A stretch of 19,421 nt of DNA from Bacteroidia bacterium (GCA_026391515.1 JAPLEC010000210.1:1-19421); one strand, 5' to 3'. Counted from the stretch's first letter, positions 9,269 through 16,240 are shown. Made by a program: numbers and translations. The notes: generated by a model not told the origin, from the letters alone.

Positions 9269-10516
9269 ATGACGTCTCGTGAAAGAGTTCTGGCAGCTAT
9301 CAGTCACAAACAACCGGACAGGGTGCCTGTTGATCTGAGTGCAACACCGAGTTCAGGTATCTCTGCCATTGCATACAGCAACCTTGTCCATCATATCGGG
9401 AAAGATAACCTGCCTGTTCTGATATATGATGTTGTTCAGCAGCTGGCACAGCCAGATGATACCATCCTTGATATGTTTGATGTCGATGTTATTGATATCG
9501 GCCGGGCTTTCAACGAAAATCTTTTTGACTGGAAGCCAACAACCTTGGCAAACGGCAATCCTGCTTATTATCCGGTATGGTTTAATCCAGTTAAACAGTA
9601 TGACGGTTCATACCATACATATGATGATGATGGCGAAAGAGTTCTTTCAAAAATGCCTGTGAATGGAACCTTCTTTGACCAGACCTATTTTCCTTATGCC
9701 GACGGATACCCTCAAGATTATTCCGGACTGGATGAAGAAATGGGCAGGATAATGTGGGCACGTCACGCTCACAGCCCATGGGATCATTCACGGGAAGATG
9801 ATTTCTGGGAAAAATTGCGGCAAAAAGCATTATTTCTGCGAAAGACAACGGATAAAGCTCTTATAATTGTCTGCGGTTGCAATCTTTTTGAATGGGGTAC
9901 TTTCCTGAGAAGGATGGACAACTTTCTTATGGACCTTATGTGCGACAATTATAATGTTGAAAAATTGCTTGATGAACTTCTGAAGAGGCATGTGGCAACG
10001 CTTGAAAAAGTATGCAATGCTGTTGGTGATGTAGCCGATATAATCCGTTTTGGCGATGACCTGGGAATGACTACAGGACCGTTTATGTCACCGGAAATCT
10101 ACAAACAGATTTTTAAATCTAGGCATAAAATCTTATGTGATTATGTGAAATCGCATAGTACTATGCATACCTTTATCCATTCCTGCGGTTCCATATCCTT
10201 ACTGATGCCAGACCTGATTGATGCCGGAATTGAAATATTCAATCCCGTTCAGACAAATGCTTACAGAATGGAGCCTGAATTTCTGAAAAGGGAATTTGGG
10301 AAAGATTGTACCTTCTGGGGTGGCGGAATTGAGAATGTCGGGACACTCAATGCAAATGATCAGAAGAAGATCCGAGACCAGGTGCTTAAAAGGATGGAAA
10401 TATTCTCAAAAGGAGGAGGATTTGTATTTAATACAGTACACAATATTCTTTCTGATGTACCTCCTCAGAATGTAATCACCATGTATAATGCAATTAAAGA
10501 GTTCAACAACCGGTAG
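9269..10516 (+). CDS. URO-D/MtaA-superfamily protein of unknown role in sugar cluster
   Basis: This is a 415-aa soluble protein that opens with SRERVLAAISHKQPDRVPVD, the N-terminal signature of the uroporphyrinogen decarboxylase superfamily. FIHSCGSI carries His304 and Cys306, the HxC pair that binds zinc in corrinoid-dependent methyltransferases such as MtaA. FWGGGIENVGTL near residue 349 marks the C-terminal barrel strand. A third zinc ligand is not evident at the expected distance; Cys347 is a possible substitute. True HemE is shorter and lacks HxC, so haem synthesis is unlikely. It begins 17 bp after rhaT and ends 43 bp before the mutarotase gene, which places it firmly in the fucose operon. 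A role in methyl transfer, for example with O-methylated sugars, is speculation. No corrinoid protein is visible nearby. Confidence 0.7.
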   Translation: MTSRERVLAAISHKQPDRVPVDLSATPSSGISAIAYSNLVHHIGKDNLPVLIYDVVQQLAQPDDTILDMFDVDVIDIGRAFNENLFDWKPTTLANGNPAYYPVWFNPVKQYDGSYHTYDDDGERVLSKMPVNGTFFDQTYFPYADGYPQDYSGLDEEMGRIMWARHAHSPWDHSREDDFWEKLRQKALFLRKTTDKALIIVCGCNLFEWGTFLRRMDNFLMDLMCDNYNVEKLLDELLKRHVATLEKVCNAVGDVADIIRFGDDLGMTTGPFMSPEIYKQIFKSRHKILCDYVKSHSTMHTFIHSCGSISLLMPDLIDAGIEIFNPVQTNAYRMEPEFLKREFGKDCTFWGGGIENVGTLNANDQKKIRDQVLKRMEIFSKGGGFVFNTVHNILSDVPPQNVITMYNAIKEFNNR

Positions 10517-10559
10517 TAACATATAAAGAATTATTATTCAGGATTAAAATAAAAAAATT

Positions 10560-10883
10560 ATGAAAAGATACGGACAGATAATTGACGTAAAGCCGGAAGA
10601 TTTTGAGCGATATAAAAAATATCATGCTGTAGTCTGGCCCGAAGTTCTTGATATGATAAAGAAATGCAACATCCGCAACTATACTATCTTTCATAAAGAT
10701 AGTAGGCTCTTTGCCTATTTTGAATATACCGGCAAGGATTTTATAGCTGATATGGCTAAAATGGCGGAAGATCCAAAAACTCAGGAATGGTGGGCCATCA
10801 TGAACCCAATGCAGAATCCTATAACCACGAGAGCTAAAGGTGAATGGTGGGCTAATATGGACGAGGTATTCCATCTGGACTGA
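10560..10883 (+). CDS. L-rhamnose mutarotase (RhaM) family protein, probable L-fucose/L-rhamnose mutarotase
   Basis: This small 107-aa protein of the dimeric alpha/beta-barrel type is close in length to E. coli RhaM (104 aa). Family residues align at identical positions: His22 followed by VVWPEV, Tyr41 in IRNYTIF, and Trp77-Trp78 in QEWWAIM; the protein also ends with the typical EVFHLD. RhaM speeds interconversion of the alpha and beta anomers of L-rhamnose so that the isomerase receives its preferred form. In this cluster the natural substrate may be L-fucose, since the isomerase present is FucI and the usual fucose mutarotase (FucU, a different fold) is absent. It is the last gene of the + strand cluster, and a terminator-like hairpin begins about 54 bp after its stop. 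Confidence 0.85.
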   Translation: MKRYGQIIDVKPEDFERYKKYHAVVWPEVLDMIKKCNIRNYTIFHKDSRLFAYFEYTGKDFIADMAKMAEDPKTQEWWAIMNPMQNPITTRAKGEWWANMDEVFHLD

Positions 10884-10936
10884 TAACTCTTTTGAATTTA
10901 TTAAATCTGCTATACATTCATTTGGGAATTAAATTA

Positions 10937-10979
10937 AAGCAGCTATGATTTTATCCTCATAACTGCTTGATTTTCTTTG
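10937..10979 (+). terminator. Probable intrinsic terminator of the fucose cluster
   Basis: The arms 10937-10948 and 10957-10968 (AAGCAGCTATGA and TCATAACTGCTT) pair over 12 positions with a single C-A mismatch and an 8-nt loop. A T-rich tail, TGATTTTCTTT, follows directly. It is well placed after the last gene. The stem is AU-rich, so efficiency is uncertain. Confidence 0.6.
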
Positions 10980-11027
10980 TAGCGAGAGAGGGAAATGATT
11001 CCCCGACCTCATGATTATAAAATTCTG
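10978..11027 (-). pseudogene. Degenerate tRNA-like 3' fragment
   Basis: Read on the minus strand, this stretch resembles the 3' part of a tRNA. An anticodon-arm-like TTATAATCATGAGGTC runs into GGGGAATCATTTCCC, which can fold as a T-arm with a damaged loop (ATCATT instead of TTCGAAT). An acceptor-like CTCTCGCTACA follows. Elongator tRNA-Met genes often carry CTCATAATCATGAGGTC, so a decayed tRNA-Met-like origin is possible. No 5' half (D-arm) is seen next to it. It lies between the fucose terminator and the recombinase gene and could be a scar of element insertion. Chance similarity is not excluded. Confidence 0.35.
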
Positions 11028-11048
11028 AGCCCGTCTTATTTAGCTCAT

Positions 11049-11122
11049 TAAAATGCTTATTTACAGCCACTACTTGACTTTGTCATTTTTTTGTTTATAT
11101 TTTATTAAAAGAGAGCATTTTA
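11049..11122. repeat. 9-bp inverted repeat upstream of recombinase
   Basis: TAAAATGCT at 11049-11057 and AGCATTTTA at 11114-11122 are perfect inverted copies about 56 nt apart, in the 390-bp gene-free stretch before the recombinase start. Spaced short inverted repeats near a recombinase gene can be its binding sites, but these sequences are AT-rich and the match could be fortuitous. The rest of the stretch holds the degenerate tRNA fragment and a T-rich segment at 11083-11103 without a good promoter match. Confidence 0.35.
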
Positions 11123-11273
11123 GCGATAAACGAACAAGAATGTACGAAGATATAAAATGAGGGTGAGTACAAATTTACCTATGAGGAAATGCTGATCATT
11201 CGAGAATTCATTACGACTTTAGCCCAGATTGAATTTGACTGCTACAAGCAGAATCAAAGCAAGTTTACCAACT

Positions 11274-12797
11274 ATGAATGTAATACTATACAAGAGGGTA
11301 AGTACAGACGAGCAAGCTGAAAGTGGGTTCAGTCTTCCTCATCAGGAAATGATTATGAAAAAATATTGTGAGATAAACCACCACAATATCATTGACATAA
11401 TTTCTGAAGATTACTCAGCCAAGACATTTGACAGACCAGAATGGAACAAATTAATGGATTTACTTAAAAAGAATAGGGGAAAGGTAGACCTTATACTTTG
11501 CAATAGATGGGATAGATTTTCAAGAAATGAATACGATGCAAAAACCGTTATAAGAGAACTTCATAAATTAGGTGTAACGGTCAATACAGTTGAACAACCT
11601 CTTGACTTGACAAATCCCGAAAATAAATTATTGCTAAATCTCTATCTGACCTTACCTGAAATTGAGAATGACAAAATCTCAATGAGAACATCGGAAGGCT
11701 CCTGGAGGGCTAGGAATGAAGGATGTTGGACTGCTCAGGCACCAAAAGGCTATGACAATTTCAGCGATGGGAAAAAATCAACGCTCCGTTCTAATACTGA
11801 GGCTCCTTTGATGATTGAAGCCTTCAAAATGTTAGCATCAGGAACATACTCAGCCGATGAAGTAAGAAAATGGTTGAATGATAATAAGTTCAAGATCAGT
11901 AAAAATACATTTCTAAGATGCATAAGGAATCCTGTTTATATAGGAAAAATTAGGACAGGGGCATGGAAGAAAGAACCATCTCAAGATGTCATAGGGTTAC
12001 ATCCTCGCCTGATATCGGATGAGATTTTTTATCGCGCTAACGATGTTTTGGAGGGTCGCAAGAGGAATATGAAGTTCCATGATGATAAATCAGACCTTTA
12101 CCCTTTAAAAGGATTATTAAAGTGTCCTGAACACCACAGGTCGCTAACAGCTTATGCTTGTCGCAGTCATACAGGGAAACTCCATCACTATTACCTCTGC
12201 TGTAAAGACCGGTGTACACAAAGACACAGGATTCAGGATGTCCATGAGAGCATAGAAGATATCCTATCCGATATTTCATGTTCTGCTCAGATCGTCAACC
12301 TATACAAGAAAACATTGGAAAAACTATTCGAAAAGGATGATTATCAACGGAAGGACGAAATTCAAAAGACCAGAAAGGAGTTGGAGAGACTTGAACTTCG
12401 TAAATCGAACCTCCAAAATGATTTGATGGATCGTGTAATAACTTCTCATGACTACCAGGACATGAAGGGTAGAGTAGAAAGAGAGGTTGTCCTAGTTAAG
12501 AACAAACTCACTGATTTACAACAAGAAGTATCACCATTCAGGATTTATATTCAGAAGGAAGTCCCATTGTTGGAGAACCTCATGGAATATTACAGGAAGT
12601 CTGATGGAGTCACCAAGAAGAAAATACTTAATACCATCTTTGCTGAAAAGCTGATTGTGATAAATGGGAAAGTAATAGAACCAATCTTCACGGAACCTAT
12701 TAAACTAATGCTTAGAATAAGTAAGTCCATTTCAAATTCAAAAGAAAAAAAAGAGGTAAGTATAGATCTTAAACTCTTAACATCTTACCAGAGTTAA
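11274..12797 (+). CDS. Large serine recombinase (site-specific integrase/resolvase)
   Basis: I placed the start at the ATG at 11274 (507 aa), because the protein then begins MNVILYKRVSTDEQ, the classic N-terminus of serine recombinases, with catalytic Ser10. The frame also opens earlier at a TTG (11229). The resolvase domain continues with SLPHQEMIMKKYC and RWDRFSRN (catalytic Arg pair around residues 81-84). A recombinase domain spans about 150-270 (including TFLRCIRNPVYIGKI). A zinc ribbon follows (LKCPEHH from Cys284, then YYLCCKDRC) and a charged coiled coil lies at about 360-430. The architecture fits integrases of phages or integrative elements. No cargo, relaxase or excisionase gene lies beside it, so it is either a remnant or a minimal element. 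It faces the minus-strand tRNA-Leu and is bracketed by tRNA-like scraps. The attachment site is not identified. Confidence 0.93.
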   Translation: MNVILYKRVSTDEQAESGFSLPHQEMIMKKYCEINHHNIIDIISEDYSAKTFDRPEWNKLMDLLKKNRGKVDLILCNRWDRFSRNEYDAKTVIRELHKLGVTVNTVEQPLDLTNPENKLLLNLYLTLPEIENDKISMRTSEGSWRARNEGCWTAQAPKGYDNFSDGKKSTLRSNTEAPLMIEAFKMLASGTYSADEVRKWLNDNKFKISKNTFLRCIRNPVYIGKIRTGAWKKEPSQDVIGLHPRLISDEIFYRANDVLEGRKRNMKFHDDKSDLYPLKGLLKCPEHHRSLTAYACRSHTGKLHHYYLCCKDRCTQRHRIQDVHESIEDILSDISCSAQIVNLYKKTLEKLFEKDDYQRKDEIQKTRKELERLELRKSNLQNDLMDRVITSHDYQDMKGRVEREVVLVKNKLTDLQQEVSPFRIYIQKEVPLLENLMEYYRKSDGVTKKKILNTIFAEKLIVINGKVIEPIFTEPIKLMLRISKSISNSKEKKEVSIDLKLLTSYQS

Positions 12798-13096
12798 GAT
12801 CAAACTATTTCAATACCATTCCGATATTTTAGGTTCTGGGTTCGATTCCTCAATTGTTATCCTCAGGTACATCCTTATATCGGTAATCATATAAAAGCGT
12901 CCCAGAAGCAACTGTTCGAGGTCTGGGAGGTATTCTGTGCAAATCATATCATGTATTGTACAAAAGAAGCCCCTTGGTTGCAACTCTGGCAAAAAACTCC
13001 TTTTCTTCAAAAAAAAAGTTGCAACCCTCTCCTTGAAAATCACTGTACATCTCATCATTTGAATTAGTGAGGGTTTCAGGATGTCATAAAAAGAAA
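12798..13096. other. Gene-free stretch between recombinase and tRNA-Leu terminator
   Basis: No convincing gene is seen on either strand. At 12832-12849 the + strand reads GGTTCTGGGTTCGATTCC, which looks like a tRNA T-arm, but the 3' side of the stem (TCA after it) no longer pairs and no acceptor follows. A 10-bp inverted repeat lies at 12976-13026. The remainder is unremarkable AT-rich sequence, probably part of, or debris from, the recombinase element. Confidence 0.5.
12976..13026. repeat. 10-bp inverted repeat with A-rich loop
   Basis: GGTTGCAACT at 12976-12985 and AGTTGCAACC at 13017-13026 are perfect inverted copies with a 31-nt spacer. Each contains the self-palindromic octamer GTTGCAAC, so the pair also reads as a direct repeat of that core. 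The spacer ends in a run of nine A, which reads as a T-run on the minus strand. It lies about 180 bp after the recombinase stop and could be a hairpin, a terminator-like structure, or a paired protein-binding site. Confidence 0.55.
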
Positions 13097-13120
13097 CAAG
13101 AGGTCGATTTTGACCTCTTG
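13087..13120 (-). terminator. Intrinsic terminator of tRNA-Leu
   Basis: CAAGAGGTC (13097-13105) and GACCTCTTG (13112-13120) form a perfect 9-bp stem with a 6-nt loop. On the minus strand the stem is followed by TTTCTTTTTA. It begins 11 nt after the 3' end of tRNA-Leu, the expected position for its terminator. Confidence 0.8.
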
Positions 13121-13130
13121 TGCCTCTGGG

Positions 13131-13215
13131 TACCCGGAGCGGGACTTGAACCCGCACAGCCGGTTATGGCCACAGGATTTTAAGTCCTGCGTGTCTACCA
13201 TTCCACCATCCGGGC
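13131..13215 (-). tRNA. tRNA-Leu, anticodon UAA
   Basis: The minus strand reads GCCCGGATGGTGGAATGGTA at the 5' end. The acceptor GCCCGGA pairs with TCCGGGT, including a terminal G-U pair, and the discriminator is A. The anticodon arm is CAGGA-CTTAAAA-TCCTG, giving anticodon TAA, which decodes UUA. A long variable arm (GGCCATAACCGGC region) marks a class II tRNA, and the T-arm GCGGG-TTCAAGT-CCCGC is perfect. The length is 85 nt without an encoded CCA. A partial copy of its 5' half lies immediately upstream on the same strand. Confidence 0.96.
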
Positions 13216-13244
13216 TGAATACTTATTTATATTTCAAAAAACAC

Positions 13245-13297
13245 GTCCTGCGTGTCGGACCCTGTTCCGCGCCAGCGGAAATTCCACCATCCGGGCT
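13245..13297 (-). pseudogene. Partial tRNA-Leu copy with hairpin insertion
   Basis: Two blocks are identical to the neighbouring tRNA-Leu: 13245-13256 matches 13184-13195 (12 nt, D-arm to anticodon-arm side) and 13281-13297 matches 13200-13216 (17 nt, acceptor/D-arm side). Between them the tRNA has 4 nt (13196-13199), but this copy has 24 nt (13257-13280). That segment contains TTCCGC-GCCA-GCGGAA, a perfect 6-bp hairpin at 13265-13280. The copy stops in the anticodon stem, so it cannot make a tRNA. It lies 29 nt upstream of the real gene and is probably transcribed with it. An unequal duplication plus insertion, or a tRNA-derived repeat, would explain it. Confidence 0.75.
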
Positions 13298-13307
13298 ATG
13301 TGTTGTC

Positions 13308-13383
13308 TTGCAAGTTCCCGATTCGCTTCGCTCTCGGGATTTCGTCACTTCGTTCCTCAACTTGCGGTCGTGCAGTCTTGCAG
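13308..13383. repeat. Nested palindromic (REP-like) element
   Basis: An outer inverted repeat GCAAGTT (13310-13316) / AACTTGC (13359-13365) encloses an inner one, TCCCGA (13316-13321) / TCGGGA (13334-13339), whose loop contains the near-repeat TTCGCTTCGCTC. Similar TTCGTCACTTCGTTCC follows at 13341-13356. CTTGCA occurs at both edges (13308, 13378). The sequence is clearly more GC-rich than its surroundings and resembles dispersed intergenic palindromic repeats. Whether it is repeated in the genome cannot be seen here. Confidence 0.55.
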
Positions 13384-13407
13384 GTCAAACCATCAGAATG
13401 TGACGTG

Positions 13408-13415
13408 CAAATTTA
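13408..13415 (-). promoter_or_regulatory. Possible -7 box upstream of the tRNA-Leu unit
   Basis: On the minus strand this reads TAAATTTG, a perfect TAnnTTTG, followed by C as is common in Bacteroidota. No TTTG -33 partner is present at the right distance. If used, the transcript would run through the palindromic element and the partial tRNA copy before the intact tRNA-Leu. Confidence 0.3.
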
Positions 13416-13435
13416 TAATAAATAATTTATTTATA

Positions 13436-16240
13436 TTATTTCACCAGTATCGGTTTGCCTAATCCAACTTTTTCAAGATCCTTAAGCTGTGTTTTGGCAT
13501 CACCGACAACAACATAATACATCTTCGATGGATCAATGTACTTCTTCACAATCTCAAGTTGCTTCTCAGGTGTAAGTCCCTTTACATAAGCCTCTTCCTT
13601 CCTGATATAATCCGGAGGGAGATTATATTCCGTCATAGTATTTAACATCCCGAGAAGACTGCCAAGAGTTTCAAACCTGAGAGCATTACCTTTGATAAGA
13701 GCATCCTTTGTAAAGTCGATATATTCCTGTGGTTGATTCTCCCGGTATTTTTCCATTTCGGTCTTAAAGATTGAAACTGATTCAAGAGTTGAGTTTGTAC
13801 GAACTCTGGATGATGCTGTATAAATGCCATAATTCTTTGATCCTGAAATATTTGATCGGGCACCATAAGTAAATCCCTTTTCTTCCCTGAGAATAAGATT
13901 AAAAATTCCGTTAAATGAACCTCCAAGCTTGTAGTTTCCAACGTAAGCCGGGTAATAGTCCTGACTGGTTCTTGGCAATGAAGGAGCGCCAATTGAAATA
14001 ACTGATTGTTTTGCTCCAGGCATATCAACAAAATATATTGCAGATTTTTCAGGTGTTGCCGGAGCTTTTATTTCAGGCAATACGACTTCTTTTGGCTGCC
14101 ATTTCTGATTTAAACCGGCAAAAGCAGTTACGACTCTCTGCTGATCTACATTACCCGCCACCAGAAGCCTGGCAACTGAAGGTGAAAAATATTTATCATA
14201 GAAAGCCTTCATGTCTTCGATTGTTATTGAATTAACAGAAGCTTCTGTACCTGATGATTCAAGGGCAAGGATATTATTTTCTCCAAAAAGGAGCTTATTA
14301 AGAGTTGTTGAAGCTAAATAATCAGGACTTGCCTGATTACGTTTCAGGTTATTAATTATCCTGCTTTTAGCCAGCCCGAATTGTTCCTCATCCCATCTTG
14401 GCTCAAGAAGCATTTCTTCTACAAGCGCAATGGTCTTCTCAAAATTCTTTGTCATTGTACTCACTGATATGGTTATATCCTCATTCCCTGAGTAAATGTT
14501 TATTGAAGCACCGAGGAGACCAATTGCATCTTCAAGTTGTTCAGGAGTTTTATTCCTGGTACCCTCATTCATCATTGCAGCGACAAGATTGGCAAGACCT
14601 GCTTTTGAAATATCCTCGACCATATGGCCACCGTCAAGTACTATTGAATATTGAACGAGCGGAAGCTCATTCTGAGAAACACCCCATACTTTGATTCCAT
14701 CAGCAAGAGATGTTGTCCAGATCTGAGGAATTGTTACGGAAGGATCAGGTCCAAGCGGAGGTTTGATTGAACGATCAAATTTTGTCGGAGTTTTAACAAT
14801 TGGTTCTTCAGTTGCAGCAACTTCTTTGACCTCTGCAGCATTAGTCACATCTTCTTCCTTGATACCGGCATTTACTGAACCTTCTGCAACAAGGTTTACC
14901 TGACCTTTTGGAACAAAGTTGGTTTCAACAAAACTCTTTCCCTTAATATATTTTTCATAGACGTTTTTAATATCATTCATCGTAACAGTCTGAATAGCAG
15001 CAAGATCCTTTTTGTAATATTCCGGATCGCCGGTATACATTGTATATTCTGCAAACTGAAATGCTTTTCCCTGGACGCTGGCAAATGAATTATAAAAACG
15101 AGTTTCATACTGAGCTTTGATCCTTGTAAGATCATCTTCAGTAAAACCATCTTTTTCAAATTTATCGAATCCCTCGAAGATTGCTTTTTCAACATCGGTC
15201 AAGTTAACTCCTGGATTGGCAGGAACAGATATTGTAAAGCTTCCAGCTAATTCCATAGAGCCGTTGCGCGTCATAACCCGGGAGCAAAGCTTTTTATCTT
15301 TAACAAGAACAACATAAAGAGGCGCCTTTTTTGTTGAGCCAAGCAATTCACCCAGGAAATTAAGAGCGTATGAATCTTTTGAATAACGTTCAACTGTTGG
15401 AAATACCATTGTTAATTGAGGTGCTTTTGCAAAATTATCTTCATGATAAAGTTTGATAATGGAGACTAAGTTTACATTCATTGCGCCTCTTTTATCAATG
15501 GGTTCGCCAGCCGGTATCTCGCCAAAGTATTTTTCGATCCATGCTTTCACTTCTTCTTTGTTAATGTCACCTGATATTGTCAGAGTTGCATTGTTTGGAG
15601 CATAGAATTTTTTATGGAACGCTCTGACGTCTTCGACTGATGCATTTGTAAGATCTTCCATCTCTCCAATTACTGTCCAGCTATAAGGATGTCCAACTGG
15701 ATAAAGGTTTTTAGCAATAAGTACGGAATTGAATCCGTACGCAGCATTGTCGACACTTTCGCGTTTTTCATTTTGAACAACATTCTGCTGATTGGTTAAT
15801 GCAGACCGTGTGACAGTATTTTCGAGGAATCCCATTCTGTCTGATTCCATCCACATGGCCATTTCAAGAGCATTCTTCGGGATTACTTCAAAGTAATTGG
15901 TTCTGTCCTGGTTTGTACTTCCATTCAAGGTACCACCTGCACCCTGGATGTTTTTAAATAATTGATCTTCACCAACATTCTCCGATTTCTGGAACATCAT
16001 ATGTTCAAAGAGATGAGCAAAACCCGTTTTCCCGGGAACCTCGCGGCTTGAACCAACATGATAATAAACAGCAAGGGCTGCAATAGGATCAGATTTATCC
16101 TCATTAAGTACTACTGTCAATCCGTTAGGCAGAGTATATTTTTCATAGGGTATTGATAAAGCTGTTTCCTTGGTTTCCTTCTTGCAGGAAAACAGAATGG
16201 CCATTATCAGAACAAAAAGGAGAAAAAGTGATTTTTTCAT
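13436..16240 (-). CDS. M16 family zinc metallopeptidase, two-domain lipoprotein
   Basis: This is a 934-aa protein. The signal LLFVLIMAILFSCKK has a lipobox (LFSC), so Cys19 is probably lipidated and the protein anchored in the cell envelope. The N-terminal half contains GFAHLFEHMMF, the inverted HxxEH zinc motif (His76, Glu79, His80), and NEKRESVDN with the third ligand Glu158, about 77 residues later, as in the pitrilysin family. A charged Ala/Glu/Pro-rich linker (about 455-495) joins a second M16 half that lacks HxxEH but has the substrate-side EEKGFTYGARS motif. This is the usual active-plus-inactive chamber arrangement. It probably degrades oligopeptides in the periplasm; the exact substrate is unknown. 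It is monocistronic as far as seen and is separated from the tRNA-Leu region by an AT-rich tract (13409-13440). Confidence 0.93.
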   Translation of the reverse strand: MKKSLFLLFVLIMAILFSCKKETKETALSIPYEKYTLPNGLTVVLNEDKSDPIAALAVYYHVGSSREVPGKTGFAHLFEHMMFQKSENVGEDQLFKNIQGAGGTLNGSTNQDRTNYFEVIPKNALEMAMWMESDRMGFLENTVTRSALTNQQNVVQNEKRESVDNAAYGFNSVLIAKNLYPVGHPYSWTVIGEMEDLTNASVEDVRAFHKKFYAPNNATLTISGDINKEEVKAWIEKYFGEIPAGEPIDKRGAMNVNLVSIIKLYHEDNFAKAPQLTMVFPTVERYSKDSYALNFLGELLGSTKKAPLYVVLVKDKKLCSRVMTRNGSMELAGSFTISVPANPGVNLTDVEKAIFEGFDKFEKDGFTEDDLTRIKAQYETRFYNSFASVQGKAFQFAEYTMYTGDPEYYKKDLAAIQTVTMNDIKNVYEKYIKGKSFVETNFVPKGQVNLVAEGSVNAGIKEEDVTNAAEVKEVAATEEPIVKTPTKFDRSIKPPLGPDPSVTIPQIWTTSLADGIKVWGVSQNELPLVQYSIVLDGGHMVEDISKAGLANLVAAMMNEGTRNKTPEQLEDAIGLLGASINIYSGNEDITISVSTMTKNFEKTIALVEEMLLEPRWDEEQFGLAKSRIINNLKRNQASPDYLASTTLNKLLFGENNILALESSGTEASVNSITIEDMKAFYDKYFSPSVARLLVAGNVDQQRVVTAFAGLNQKWQPKEVVLPEIKAPATPEKSAIYFVDMPGAKQSVISIGAPSLPRTSQDYYPAYVGNYKLGGSFNGIFNLILREEKGFTYGARSNISGSKNYGIYTASSRVRTNSTLESVSIFKTEMEKYRENQPQEYIDFTKDALIKGNALRFETLGSLLGMLNTMTEYNLPPDYIRKEEAYVKGLTPEKQLEIVKKYIDPSKMYYVVVGDAKTQLKDLEKVGLGKPILVK

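Noticed and set aside
9269..10516. Annotation as HemE (uroporphyrinogen decarboxylase)
   Set aside because: The protein is longer, carries the HxC metal pair and lies in a sugar cluster, which fits the methyltransferase-like branch rather than haem synthesis.
11070..11104. Bacteroidota promoter for the recombinase (TTTG at 11079 with TATATTTT at 11096)
   Set aside because: Spacing is only about 13 nt and the -7 box lacks the final G, so the match is not good enough to list.
10951..12865. 9-bp direct repeat TTATCCTCA at 10951-10959 and 12857-12865 as possible attachment-site core around the recombinase
   Set aside because: The left copy lies in the loop and arm of the fucose-cluster terminator, and a 9-bp match across several hundred bases of AT-rich DNA is weak. 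An empty-site comparison would be needed.
12810..13157. 115-codon minus-strand frame between the recombinase and tRNA-Leu
   Set aside because: It begins inside the tRNA-Leu gene and runs through its terminator and an inverted repeat; no family features are seen.
13216..13400. CRISPR array
   Set aside because: The repeats are palindromic and tRNA-derived, with only two unequal copies, no regular spacers and no cas genes.
13110..13403. 97-codon + strand frame
   Set aside because: It is made of the antisense tRNA-Leu, its partial copy and the palindromic element, so the coding appearance is accidental.
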